DNA of 17,164 bases from DATGHS01 sp035307785 (GTDB lineage: Bacteria; Planctomycetota; Planctomycetia; Gemmatales; Gemmataceae), in contig DATGHS010000012.1 of the NCBI GenBank assembly GCA_035307785.1, positions 1 through 17,164 on the forward strand, written 5' to 3'. The notes under the pieces were generated by a model that was given only the letters and a program-made list of their open reading frames with translations, was not told where the DNA came from and ran no database searches. This document shows positions 1-6,989 of the stretch, in pieces (positions within the stretch are counted from its first letter, which is position 1; every line of letters begins with the position of its first letter). Made by a program: the position numbers and the translations under genes.

Positions 1-1638
1 CCGGCCGCCGGCCGCTACGGCATCGGGCAGATCACGGGCGAAGCGGACATTCATCCGGACGACTGGTTCCTCACCTGCCACTTCGTTGACGACCGCGTGA
101 TGCCGGGCACGCTGATGTACGAATGCTGCCTGCACACGCTGCGCATATTGCTGCTGCGCATGGGCTGGATTGGCGAAAAGGGAAGTGTGACTTGGCAACC
201 GGTGCCGGGCGTGGCCAGCAAGCTCAAATGCCGGGGGCAGGTGATTGCCGCCACGAAGAAGGTGATGTACGAGGTTTCGTTAAAGGAAATTGGCTACCGA
301 CCAGAACCTTATGCGGTTGCCGACGTGTTGATGTACGCCGACGGCAAGCCGATTGTGGAAATTCAGAATATGTGCTTGCGGCTAGCGGGAACGGACCGCG
401 AGCAGCTGCGGGGGATGTGGCGAAACGAAGTTCCCCTCTCCCCCGAGGGGAGTGGGATAGGGGTGAGGGGGTTGGACTCTCTCCCCCTCACCCCCATCCC
501 CTCTCCCTCGAGGGGAGTGGGGAGCAAGGCCCCGCTCTTCGCTCATGACCGCATTCTCGCTTTTGCCACCGGCAATCCGTCGGAAGCTTTCGGCGAGCGC
601 TACCGCAAATTCGATCAGGAGCGCTTCATCGCGCGCTTGCCGGCGCCGCCTTACAATTTTCTGCATCGCATCACCTCGCTTCGCCATTGCGAACAGTGGC
701 GGTTGGCAGCCGGGGGCGAGGTCACGGCCGAATTCGATGTCGCTCCTTCTGATTGGTATTTCGAGGCCGCTCGTCAGCCGGCGATGCCGTTCGCCGTTCT
801 GCTTGAAGTGGCGCTGCAACCATGCGGTTGGTTCGCCGCCTATCTCGGCGCTGCGCTTACCAGCCCGGAAGACCTCTGCTTCCGCAACTTGGGCGGCACG
901 GCGACGCAATGGGAAGTCGTGCGCCCGAATTCCGGGACATTGACCACCGACTTGAAGCTCACCAACGTTTCGCATTCGGCCGGGATGATCATTCTGAATT
1001 ACGAGTTCCACGTACGCTGTTCCGGCCGCAAAGTTTACACCGGCAGCACCTACTTCGGCTTCTTCCAGCGGGCTGCATTGGCGCAGCAAGTCGGCATCCG
1101 CGAGGCGAAGCCGTTCGCCATTCCTGCCGACCAAACGGAACGGGGCGGGTCGTTTCTCATGCCGCGAATTGCACCGTTCCCCGATGATCGCTGGCGCATG
1201 TTGGACCGAATTGATCCCTATTTAGGAGACAGTGGCTCCGCAGGACTCGGCTTCATTCGCGGCATTAAACAAGTGAAGCTGCAAGAATGGTTCTTCCAGG
1301 CGCACTTTCTGCATGATCCCGTTTGGCCCGGCTCGCTTGGCCTCGAAGCGTTTTTACAATTGCTTCAAGTGGTTGCCATCGAGCGCTGGCCGGAGCGAAC
1401 GGGCGAATTGCACCACATTGGGCTGGGCCGGCCGCACTCGTGGACATATCGTGGCCAGGTGATTCCGACGAACCGCGAGGTAACGGTTGAAGCCGATATC
1501 AAGAATGTCGATGACGACCAGCGAATCCTCGCGGCCGACGGTTATCTCCGCGTTGATGGACGCGTCATTTACGAGATGAAAGGCTTCACTCTTCAGGCGG
1601 GCGCGCCTAGAACTAGCCTTGTTCTCCCGCCACATTAA
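1..1638 (+). CDS. PfaC-like PUFA synthase subunit, C-terminal dehydratase region (5' partial)
   Basis: The frame is open from the left edge, so the 545 residues seen are the C-terminus of a larger protein. Three FabA-like hot-dog units are visible. The first (about 1-135) has CHFVDDRVMPG with His27 and Glu41. The second (about 175-330) has MPFAVLLE but Ala near 257 where the catalytic His should be, so it is probably structural. The third (about 365-540) has AHFLHDPVWPGSLGLE with His435 and Glu449. The 14-residue His-to-acid spacing matches His70/Asp84 of FabA, with Glu in place of Asp. This order resembles the dehydratase end of PfaC in polyunsaturated fatty acid synthases, which dehydrate 3-hydroxyacyl-ACP intermediates in the cytoplasm. 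ATGs at 97 and 100 are internal because homologous sequence lies upstream. Residues 144-175 are encoded by a palindromic repeat. oleA starts 13 nt downstream. The missing upstream domains (KS, chain-length factor) are expected but not seen. Confidence 0.88.
   Translation, partial: PAAGRYGIGQITGEADIHPDDWFLTCHFVDDRVMPGTLMYECCLHTLRILLLRMGWIGEKGSVTWQPVPGVASKLKCRGQVIAATKKVMYEVSLKEIGYRPEPYAVADVLMYADGKPIVEIQNMCLRLAGTDREQLRGMWRNEVPLSPEGSGIGVRGLDSLPLTPIPSPSRGVGSKAPLFAHDRILAFATGNPSEAFGERYRKFDQERFIARLPAPPYNFLHRITSLRHCEQWRLAAGGEVTAEFDVAPSDWYFEAARQPAMPFAVLLEVALQPCGWFAAYLGAALTSPEDLCFRNLGGTATQWEVVRPNSGTLTTDLKLTNVSHSAGMIILNYEFHVRCSGRKVYTGSTYFGFFQRAALAQQVGIREAKPFAIPADQTERGGSFLMPRIAPFPDDRWRMLDRIDPYLGDSGSAGLGFIRGIKQVKLQEWFFQAHFLHDPVWPGSLGLEAFLQLLQVVAIERWPERTGELHHIGLGRPHSWTYRGQVIPTNREVTVEADIKNVDDDQRILAADGYLRVDGRVIYEMKGFTLQAGAPRTSLVLPPH
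430..525. repeat. Imperfect palindromic element inside a coding region
   Basis: Two arms of about 42 nt (430-471 and 483-525) are near reverse complements around an 11-nt centre. They share the exact run ccccctcacccc on the right arm and its complement on the left. Each arm also has a partly self-complementary core (ccccgagggg and ccctcgagggg), so a branched fold is possible. It is read in frame with no stop as residues 144-175, rich in Pro, Ser and Gly, and lies in the linker between two dehydratase units. Repeats of this style are dispersed in many GC-rich genomes. No second copy was seen in this window. Confidence 0.85.
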
Positions 1639-1642
1639 AGGA
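1637..1642 (+). promoter_or_regulatory. Ribosome binding site deciding the oleA start
   Basis: AAAGGA ends 9 nt before ATG 1652 and overlaps the stop codon of the upstream gene. This favours 1652 over the in-frame ATG at 1619, which would lie inside the PfaC-like gene and has no comparable site. Confidence 0.6.
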
Positions 1643-1651
1643 TTGACCGCA

Positions 1652-2803
1652 ATGCATTACAAGCGGGTTTTCATCGACGCGATTGGCTACGAATTGGCGC
1701 CGGTCGTGGTCACGTCCAGCGAATTGGAAAATCGCCTGGAGCCGCTGTACGCACGGCTCCATTTGCCGATGGGCCAATTGGAAGCGCTTACCGGCATTGC
1801 CGAGCGGCGCTGGTGGGAACCGAATTTCGCGGTATCCGAAGGGGCAATTCGCGCGGCCCGGAAGGCACTGCAAGTTTGCAACGTGCCGCCGAACGAGATC
1901 GACGTTCTAATCTACGCCGGTGTTTGCCGCGAGCATTTCGAGCCGGCCACGGCCTGCAAGGTGGCGGCGGGGATCGGCGTCAGCCCCGGGGCATTCGTTT
2001 ACGATGTCAGCAACGCCTGCCTCGGTGTGCTCAACGGCATTGTAGACATTGCGAATCGCATTGAACTCGGCCAGTGTCGGGCAGGGATGGTGGTCTCCTG
2101 CGAGTCCGCCCGCGAGATCATCGACATTACCATCGACCGCATGCTCGCGAACCCAACGATGGATAACTTCAAAAACGGCGTGGCCACGCTGACCGGCGGC
2201 TCGGGAGCCGTGGCGGTGCTCGTTACCGATGGTTCGTTCTCGCGCCAGCAGCGGCATCGTTTGCTTGGCGGCGCCACCCAAACCGCCCCGCAGCATCACA
2301 ATCTCTGTCGCTGGGGCTTGCAAAACGTTTTGCCTGGCTCGATGGCGAATCAGTTGCCCGGAAACATCCCCACGCTCGTCGGCCAGTTCGTCAGTAACAA
2401 TACGCCGGGCTTCATCAAGTCGGGCGTCGACATCGGCATGCGAAACCTGGTCATTCCGTTTATGTCGACCGATGCGGCCAGCGTGCTGAAGTACGGCGTT
2501 GATCTCGGCATGCGGACCTTTAAAGCGTTCGCATCGAAAATTGGCTGGGCCTGTGAGCAGATCGACAAGGTTATCTGTCATCAGGTCGGAGCGGTGCACC
2601 GCGACACGATTCTGCGCAGCCTCGGCATCGCGCCGGAAAAAGACTTTTCGACCTTCGAATACCTGGGCAACATGGGCACGGTGTCGTTGCCGCTCACGGC
2701 AGCCTTGGCGGATGAGCGCGAGTTCCTGCTGCCGGGCGACCGCGTGGGCTTCCTCGGCATCGGCAGCGGCTTGAATTGTCTGATCCTTGGCCTGGAATGG
2801 TAA
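1652..2803 (+). CDS. oleA: OleA, thiolase-superfamily acyl-CoA condensing enzyme (383 aa)
   Basis: OleA joins two fatty acyl-CoAs head to head into a 2-alkyl-3-ketoacid, the first step of long-chain olefin synthesis. The nucleophile is Cys123 in SNACLG. Glu97 (HFEPAT), His310 (ICHQVG) and Asn340 (LGNMGTVS) complete the site. The Glu-Cys spacing (26) and His-Asn spacing (30) equal those of Xanthomonas OleA (Glu117/Cys143, His285/Asn315), which separates it from ordinary FabH. LLGGATQTAPQHH is also OleA-like. The protein is about 45 residues longer than the Xanthomonas enzyme. The extra length lies between Cys123 and His310, around residues 226-271, and contains a near copy of the following segment (IKSGVDIGMR versus LKYGVDLGMR). 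It follows the PfaC-like gene by 13 nt and its stop overlaps the oleB start (TAATG), so it is probably co-transcribed with both. Confidence 0.93.
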   Translation: MHYKRVFIDAIGYELAPVVVTSSELENRLEPLYARLHLPMGQLEALTGIAERRWWEPNFAVSEGAIRAARKALQVCNVPPNEIDVLIYAGVCREHFEPATACKVAAGIGVSPGAFVYDVSNACLGVLNGIVDIANRIELGQCRAGMVVSCESAREIIDITIDRMLANPTMDNFKNGVATLTGGSGAVAVLVTDGSFSRQQRHRLLGGATQTAPQHHNLCRWGLQNVLPGSMANQLPGNIPTLVGQFVSNNTPGFIKSGVDIGMRNLVIPFMSTDAASVLKYGVDLGMRTFKAFASKIGWACEQIDKVICHQVGAVHRDTILRSLGIAPEKDFSTFEYLGNMGTVSLPLTAALADEREFLLPGDRVGFLGIGSGLNCLILGLEW

Positions 2804-3702
2804 TGGCTGCGACCACGGTCGAACCTTCGTTGTATCCCTTTGCGAGTCACTTCCTGGACCCGGGCGGCCTGAAGCTACATTACCTCGACGAGGGTGAGGG
2901 CGAACCCATTGTGATGGTCCACGGCAACCCCACGTGGTCGTTTTACTTTCGCAACCTCGTGCTCGCGCTGCGCGACGAGTACCGCGTGATTGTGCCGGAT
3001 CATATTGGCTGCGGCCTGTCCGCTAAGCCCACTGCGGAACAATACGACTTCAGCCTTAAGCGGCGAATCGACGATCTGGAGCGATTGCTTGATCATCTGG
3101 GCATTCGCGAAAACATCACGCTGGTGCTGCACGATTGGGGCGGCATGATCGGCATGGCTTACGCCACCCGGCATCCCAAGCGAGTTAGCCGGCTTGTGGT
3201 GATGAACACCGCCGCCTTTCATTTGCCGAAAACGAAGCAATTTCCCTGGGCACTGTGGCTGGGACGAAACACGCGGTTGGGCGCCTGGCTGATTCTGAAG
3301 CACAACGCCTTCTGCCGGGCCGCGGCCCGCGTAGGCACAAAGCGACTGGCACTGCCGGAGGCCGTACGGCAAGCATATCTGGCGCCGTATGATTCGCCCG
3401 AGCATCGCCTCGCGGTGCTGCGATTTGTGCAGACAATTCCCTTGAAGCCGACCAACGCCGGCTATGACATTGTGACCGAAGTCGAGCGCAATCTGCATCA
3501 ATTCCGCGATCGGCCGATGCTGATCTGTTGGGGAATGAAGGACTTCGTCTTCGACCAGCATTTCCTGGCGGAATGGGAGCGACGCTTTCCAAAAGCCAAA
3601 GTCATTCGTTTCACGGATGCGGGACATTACGTTCTGGAAGATGCGACGGGGGAGATCGTCGAAAACGTAAAACGATTCCTGTTCGCTTTTGGGGATACAT
3701 AA
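2803..3702 (+). CDS. oleB: OleB, beta-lactone decarboxylase of the alpha/beta hydrolase fold (299 aa)
   Basis: OleB removes CO2 from the cis-beta-lactone made by OleC, giving the internal cis-olefin. It is related to haloalkane dehalogenases. Visible features are the oxyanion segment HGNPTWSF (40-47), nucleophile Asp111 in LHDWGGMIG, an acidic pair near WGMKDFVFD (243-251, candidate acid Asp247) and base His275 in DAGHYVLED. Length fits stand-alone OleB; it is not fused to OleC as in some actinobacteria. ATG 2803 shares TAATG with the oleA stop, the pattern of translational coupling. ATG 2797 and TTG 2776 are in-frame alternatives overlapping oleA further. No signal peptide is seen. A plain haloalkane dehalogenase is the alternative by sequence alone, but the ole context makes OleB far more likely. 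Confidence 0.9.
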   Translation: MAATTVEPSLYPFASHFLDPGGLKLHYLDEGEGEPIVMVHGNPTWSFYFRNLVLALRDEYRVIVPDHIGCGLSAKPTAEQYDFSLKRRIDDLERLLDHLGIRENITLVLHDWGGMIGMAYATRHPKRVSRLVVMNTAAFHLPKTKQFPWALWLGRNTRLGAWLILKHNAFCRAAARVGTKRLALPEAVRQAYLAPYDSPEHRLAVLRFVQTIPLKPTNAGYDIVTEVERNLHQFRDRPMLICWGMKDFVFDQHFLAEWERRFPKAKVIRFTDAGHYVLEDATGEIVENVKRFLFAFGDT

Positions 3703-3726
3703 TTCGGTTTTAGCTCGCCTTGCAGT

Positions 3727-3791
3727 CGTATTGCATAGTAGTGCAATACGGTATGTCCTTGTGTAGAAATGACTTACATTCCGTATTGCAC
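3727..3791 (+). promoter_or_regulatory. Mutually exclusive hairpins in the oleB-oleC spacer
   Basis: The 9-mer CGTATTGCA occurs at 3727-3735, inverted at 3742-3750 (6-nt loop, perfect stem) and again direct at 3782-3790. The middle copy can instead pair with the third as a perfect 11-bp stem (3741-3751 with 3781-3791, 29-nt loop). The two stems cannot form together. This is the layout of an attenuator, or equally of multiple binding sites for a dimeric regulator. The spacer is AT-richer than the genes around it. Function is inferred only from the pattern. Confidence 0.55.
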
Positions 3792-3835
3792 TTAGACCCC
3801 AGACACCCATCGTTGAGGCAATCTGGGCAATTTGG

Positions 3836-3858
3836 AGCAACTTTTCCGGCAAGTTGCT
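3836..3858 (+). promoter_or_regulatory. Hairpin over the oleC ribosome-binding region
   Basis: AGCAACTT and AAGTTGCT form a perfect 8-bp stem around a 7-nt loop. Its left arm overlaps the only GGAG (3834-3837) before oleC and its right arm contains the in-frame TTG 3854. ATG 3866 lies 7 nt beyond. Folding could hide the binding site, or bring it closer to the ATG, since GGAG is otherwise too far away. Confidence 0.45.
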
Positions 3859-3865
3859 AAAACGA

Positions 3866-5533
3866 ATGAAGGTTTTCCAGAACGTCGCGGCACATCTGCT
3901 CGCTATGGCACAGAAGGAGCCGCAACAACTCGCCGTCGTTTGTCCTCAGAGCCGTGATCGCTGGGGCCGCGCAGCGTACACGCATTACACCTTCGCGCAA
4001 CTCAACGAAGCTTGCGATTTCTTTGCGCAAAAACTCACAGCAGCCGGCCTGCGCCGTGGCATGCGCACCGCCCTCATGTTGCCACCGGGGTTGGAATTCT
4101 TTGCACTCACCTTCGCGCTGTTCAAGAGCGCGGCGGCGCCGGTGCTGATCGATCCGGGCATGGGCATTCGCAACTTGGGGAAATGCCTGGCCGAAGCGCA
4201 GCCGGAAGCGTTCATCGGCATTCCGAAAGCGCACCTCGCCCGGCGCATTCTCGGTTGGGCAAGGCAGTCCGTTCGGCTAACCGTCGCCGTCGGCCGACCG
4301 GGCTTGGGCTGCGATCTCGCGCTCGACCGCTTGCCTCGTGCAATTCGAGCCGAATTTGGCGCGACCGAGCCGTTTCCGGTTGCCGATGTTGCCGCCGACG
4401 AGATGGCCGCGATCCTCTTCACCAGCGGCAGCACCGGAATTGCCAAGGGCGCCGTCTACACGCATGCCATTTTCTCCTCGCAAGTCGAAGCAATTCGGCA
4501 GACATTTGCAATTCAGCCGGGCGAAGTCGATCTCTGCACGTTCCCGCTCTTCGCGCTATTCGCGCCGGCGCTCGGCATGACCTCGATTGTGCCCGATATG
4601 GATGCGACTCGGCCGGCGCAGGCCGATCCGGAGAAGATATTCGAAGCCGTGAAGAGCTTCGGCGTCACGAATCTTTTCGGCTCTCCTGCCCTGCTCAACC
4701 GCATTGGCCGTGGGGCCAAGGCAAAGCAAATGTTGCCGACCTTGCGGCGAGTCGTATCCGCCGGCGCGCCAGTCCCGGCCGCGGTCATCGAGCGCTTCGC
4801 GCGCATGCTCGAACCAGACATCGAGATCTTCACTCCCTACGGGGCTACCGAAGCGCTGCCCGTGGCCGTTATCGGCAGCCACGAAATCCTTAGCGAAACG
4901 CGGGCGAGAACCGATGAAGGCGCCGGGGTATGCGTCGGGCGCCCGGTGGCCGGAATCGACGTGAGAATTATTCCGATCCGCGATGAACCGATCCCCGGCT
5001 GGAGCGACGATTTGCGACTTCCGGCCGGGCAGATCGGCGAGATCGCCGTGCGTGGTCCGTGGGTCACGCCGGCCTATTTCAATCGGCCGGAAGCCACCGC
5101 CCTGTCGAAAATTCAGGTTCCCGGCGGAGGGTTCTATCATCGCATGGGCGACGTGGGCTATTTCGACGACCGTGGCAGGCTCTGGTTCTGCGGTCGGAAG
5201 TCGCAGCGTGTCGTAACGGCAACAGGAACGCTGTTCACGATTCCGTGCGAAGCCGTGTTTAACACGCACCCGGATGTCTTTCGCACCGCACTCGTGGGCG
5301 TGAAACAGAACGGTCAAGTTGAGCCGGTATTGTGCGTGGAATGCGAAGCGAGCCGGCCGCCCAAATCGGACGATGCGCTACGAAAAGAACTGGTAGGCAT
5401 GGCCGCCAAGCACGCGCACACGCAAGCAATTCGCACGATTCTCTTTCACCCCGCATTCCCGGTGGACATCCGCCACAACGCCAAGATCTTCCGCGAAAAG
5501 TTGGCCGCTTGGGCCCAGCGGAGGCTGCGATGA
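3866..5533 (+). CDS. oleC: OleC, beta-lactone synthetase of the ANL (AMP-binding) superfamily (555 aa)
   Basis: OleC activates a 2-alkyl-3-hydroxyacid with ATP and closes it to a beta-lactone, the substrate of OleB. ANL motifs in order: P-loop FTSGSTGIAKG (185-195), TPYGATEA (323-330), the acidic hinge region GDVGYFDDRG (428-437), GRK (443-445) and the C-terminal lysine K540 in RHNAKIFREK. NVAAHLLAMA at residues 6-15 is the usual OleC opening, which favours ATG 3866; TTG 3854 would add four residues. No well-spaced Shine-Dalgarno is seen, and a hairpin precedes the start. A 163-bp spacer separates it from oleB, so it may have separate control, while its stop overlaps the oleD start. An ordinary acyl-CoA ligase is the alternative; position between oleB and oleD decides for OleC. 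Confidence 0.9.
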   Translation: MKVFQNVAAHLLAMAQKEPQQLAVVCPQSRDRWGRAAYTHYTFAQLNEACDFFAQKLTAAGLRRGMRTALMLPPGLEFFALTFALFKSAAAPVLIDPGMGIRNLGKCLAEAQPEAFIGIPKAHLARRILGWARQSVRLTVAVGRPGLGCDLALDRLPRAIRAEFGATEPFPVADVAADEMAAILFTSGSTGIAKGAVYTHAIFSSQVEAIRQTFAIQPGEVDLCTFPLFALFAPALGMTSIVPDMDATRPAQADPEKIFEAVKSFGVTNLFGSPALLNRIGRGAKAKQMLPTLRRVVSAGAPVPAAVIERFARMLEPDIEIFTPYGATEALPVAVIGSHEILSETRARTDEGAGVCVGRPVAGIDVRIIPIRDEPIPGWSDDLRLPAGQIGEIAVRGPWVTPAYFNRPEATALSKIQVPGGGFYHRMGDVGYFDDRGRLWFCGRKSQRVVTATGTLFTIPCEAVFNTHPDVFRTALVGVKQNGQVEPVLCVECEASRPPKSDDALRKELVGMAAKHAHTQAIRTILFHPAFPVDIRHNAKIFREKLAAWAQRRLR

Positions 5534-6534
5534 AGGCACTCGTCACTGGCGGGGGCGGGTTCCTGGGCCGCGCCATCGTGGACCAACTGCGCGAGCGCGG
5601 CGACGGAGTGCGCAGCTTCTCGCGGCAAGCGCATCCGGAATTGGCGAAACTCGGCATTGAACAGTTACAAGGCGATCTGAGCGATACAGCGGCCGTCGCG
5701 CGCGCAGTTGCAGGCTGCGATGTGGTCTTCCATGTGGCCGCCAAGGCCGGCATCTGGGGGCCTTATCGGGAATACTACGAGACGAATGTGATGGGCACAC
5801 AAAACGTCGTTGCCGCATGCAAGAAAAACGCCGTGCGGCGGCTGGTTTTTACCAGCACGCCGAGCGTCGTTTTCAACGGCCACGATGAAAAAGGAATCAA
5901 TGAAACCGCGCCGTATTCCGATCGCTTCTTGGCCTGGTATCCGCACACGAAGTGCGCCGCCGAAGCGGCGGTCCTCGGCGCGAATGGCCCGGATTTGGCA
6001 ACAGTGGCTTTGCGGCCCCACCTGATTTGGGGCCCTGGAGACAATCATTTGATTCCGCGCTTGATCCAACGAGCGCGGCAAGGAAAGCTCATCCGCGTGG
6101 GCAAGGGCGAGAACGTAGTGGACACCACTTACGTCGACAACGCTGCCGACGCGCATCTGTCAGCCGCTGATCGATTGGCGCCTGGTTCCGCAATCGGCGG
6201 CAAGGCATACTTCCTCTCCCAGGGCGAACCCATGAATCTCTGGGATTTTATCAATCGCATTTTGGCGCTGGTTGACCTGCCACCGGTTGCTCGAAGCGTG
6301 CCGGCGTGGCTTGCCTACGCCGCCGGCAGCGCGATGGAACTCAAGCAATGGTTGTTGCGCTCTCCCGGCGAGCCAAATATGACGCGGTTCCTGGCGCGGC
6401 AGCTTTCGACTGCGCACTGGTTCGACATCAGCGCCGCCCGCCGCGACTTGGGTTATGAGCCACGAGTATCGACCGAGAAAGGGTTAAAGCGATTGGGCGC
6501 GTGGCTAAAGGGCAAAGAGCAATCGAAAGATTGA
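5530..6534 (+). CDS. oleD: OleD, NAD(P)H-dependent 2-alkyl-3-ketoacid reductase (334 aa)
   Basis: OleD reduces the OleA product to the 2-alkyl-3-hydroxyacid used by OleC. It is an extended short-chain dehydrogenase of the 3-beta-hydroxysteroid dehydrogenase/epimerase type. The N-terminal Rossmann motif is TGGGGFLG (6-13). The catalytic set is Ser112 (STPSVVF) with Tyr137 and Lys141 in YPHTK. GDLSD (48-52) and HVAAKAG (68-74) are further cofactor-domain signatures. Length is typical. ATG 5530 overlaps the oleC stop (ATGA), indicating coupling with oleC. The gene ends 12 nt from a convergent gene; only a 5-bp hairpin with a GAAA loop (6520-6533) lies at its end, so no clear terminator is seen. 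Confidence 0.9.
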   Translation: MKALVTGGGGFLGRAIVDQLRERGDGVRSFSRQAHPELAKLGIEQLQGDLSDTAAVARAVAGCDVVFHVAAKAGIWGPYREYYETNVMGTQNVVAACKKNAVRRLVFTSTPSVVFNGHDEKGINETAPYSDRFLAWYPHTKCAAEAAVLGANGPDLATVALRPHLIWGPGDNHLIPRLIQRARQGKLIRVGKGENVVDTTYVDNAADAHLSAADRLAPGSAIGGKAYFLSQGEPMNLWDFINRILALVDLPPVARSVPAWLAYAAGSAMELKQWLLRSPGEPNMTRFLARQLSTAHWFDISAARRDLGYEPRVSTEKGLKRLGAWLKGKEQSKD

Positions 6535-6546
6535 AGCCTCGTCGTA

Positions 6547-6942
6547 TTACCTGCTGAGACCCTCCAGCGCGGTCGCCAACCCCATCTGAATTGTAAATAC
6601 CACTATCGCGTTGAGCACAATGGCCGCACCCGTTGTAATGAATAGCCAAAGCAAGAACGTGCCAAGACTACGATGTCGGCAAAGGAAACCGATACCGACA
6701 AGTGCGGCCAGACCCGCGCTGAAAACCGGCGCGAATATCCACCAGTAATCTACGAACCACATGGAAATGCTGAGCACGACCTGCGTGGCCTGCGGCACTC
6801 TCATCCCAAGGTTCTCAAATAACCGATGGAACTTGGGCACTGTCATAGTCAACTGAATCGGCACCGCAAGCCAGAGAAGCGCATCGAATGCCAGCAGCAG
6901 CGCGGTCCAGAGATTGGATGGAGATCAGTTCGACGTGGGCAT
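6547..6942 (-). pseudogene. Small multi-pass membrane protein gene interrupted by an in-frame TGA
   Basis: Reading from ATG 6942, which has GAGG 6 nt upstream, the frame runs M-P-T-S-N, then TGA (6927-6925), then 125 more sense codons to the stop at 6547. The first residues after the TGA already form a hydrophobic segment (NLWTALLLAFDALLWLAV), continuous with VPKFHRLFENLG and two further membrane segments. The next usable start is GTG 6864, which lacks a ribosome site and would cut off the first membrane segment. VPKF..LF...G before a membrane span recalls GspF-type and small planctomycete membrane proteins, but I do not recognise a family. A TGG to TGA change would explain it. Alternatives are a sequencing error, a start at CTG 6900 or GTG 6864, or a truly dead gene. 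It lies 47 nt after the kinase stop on the same strand. Confidence 0.5.
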
Positions 6943-6989
6943 GGCGCACCTCGATTTCGATCTTGCTTGCACGGCGGGCTTATTCGGCT

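Noticed and set aside
97..102. ATG ATG as the start of the first gene
   Set aside because: The codons upstream to base 1 encode the conserved lead-in to the FabA-like active site, including His27 just before these ATGs, so they are internal.
382..1134. 250-codon open frame on the - strand opposite the PfaC-like gene
   Set aside because: It runs antisense to a clear protein family and has composition typical of GC-rich shadow frames. The same holds for long antisense frames near 1907-2599, 2875-3852, 4556-5317 and 10911-11783.
3727..3791. CRISPR-like repeat array in the oleB-oleC spacer
   Set aside because: Only three 9-nt units, one inverted, with unequal spacing; better explained as hairpins or operator sites. 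No CRISPR array was seen in the window.
4012..4893. 293-codon + strand frame overlapping oleC
   Set aside because: It is a second frame within OleC, rich in Arg/His/Ser with no motif; OleC has all its motifs across the same bases.
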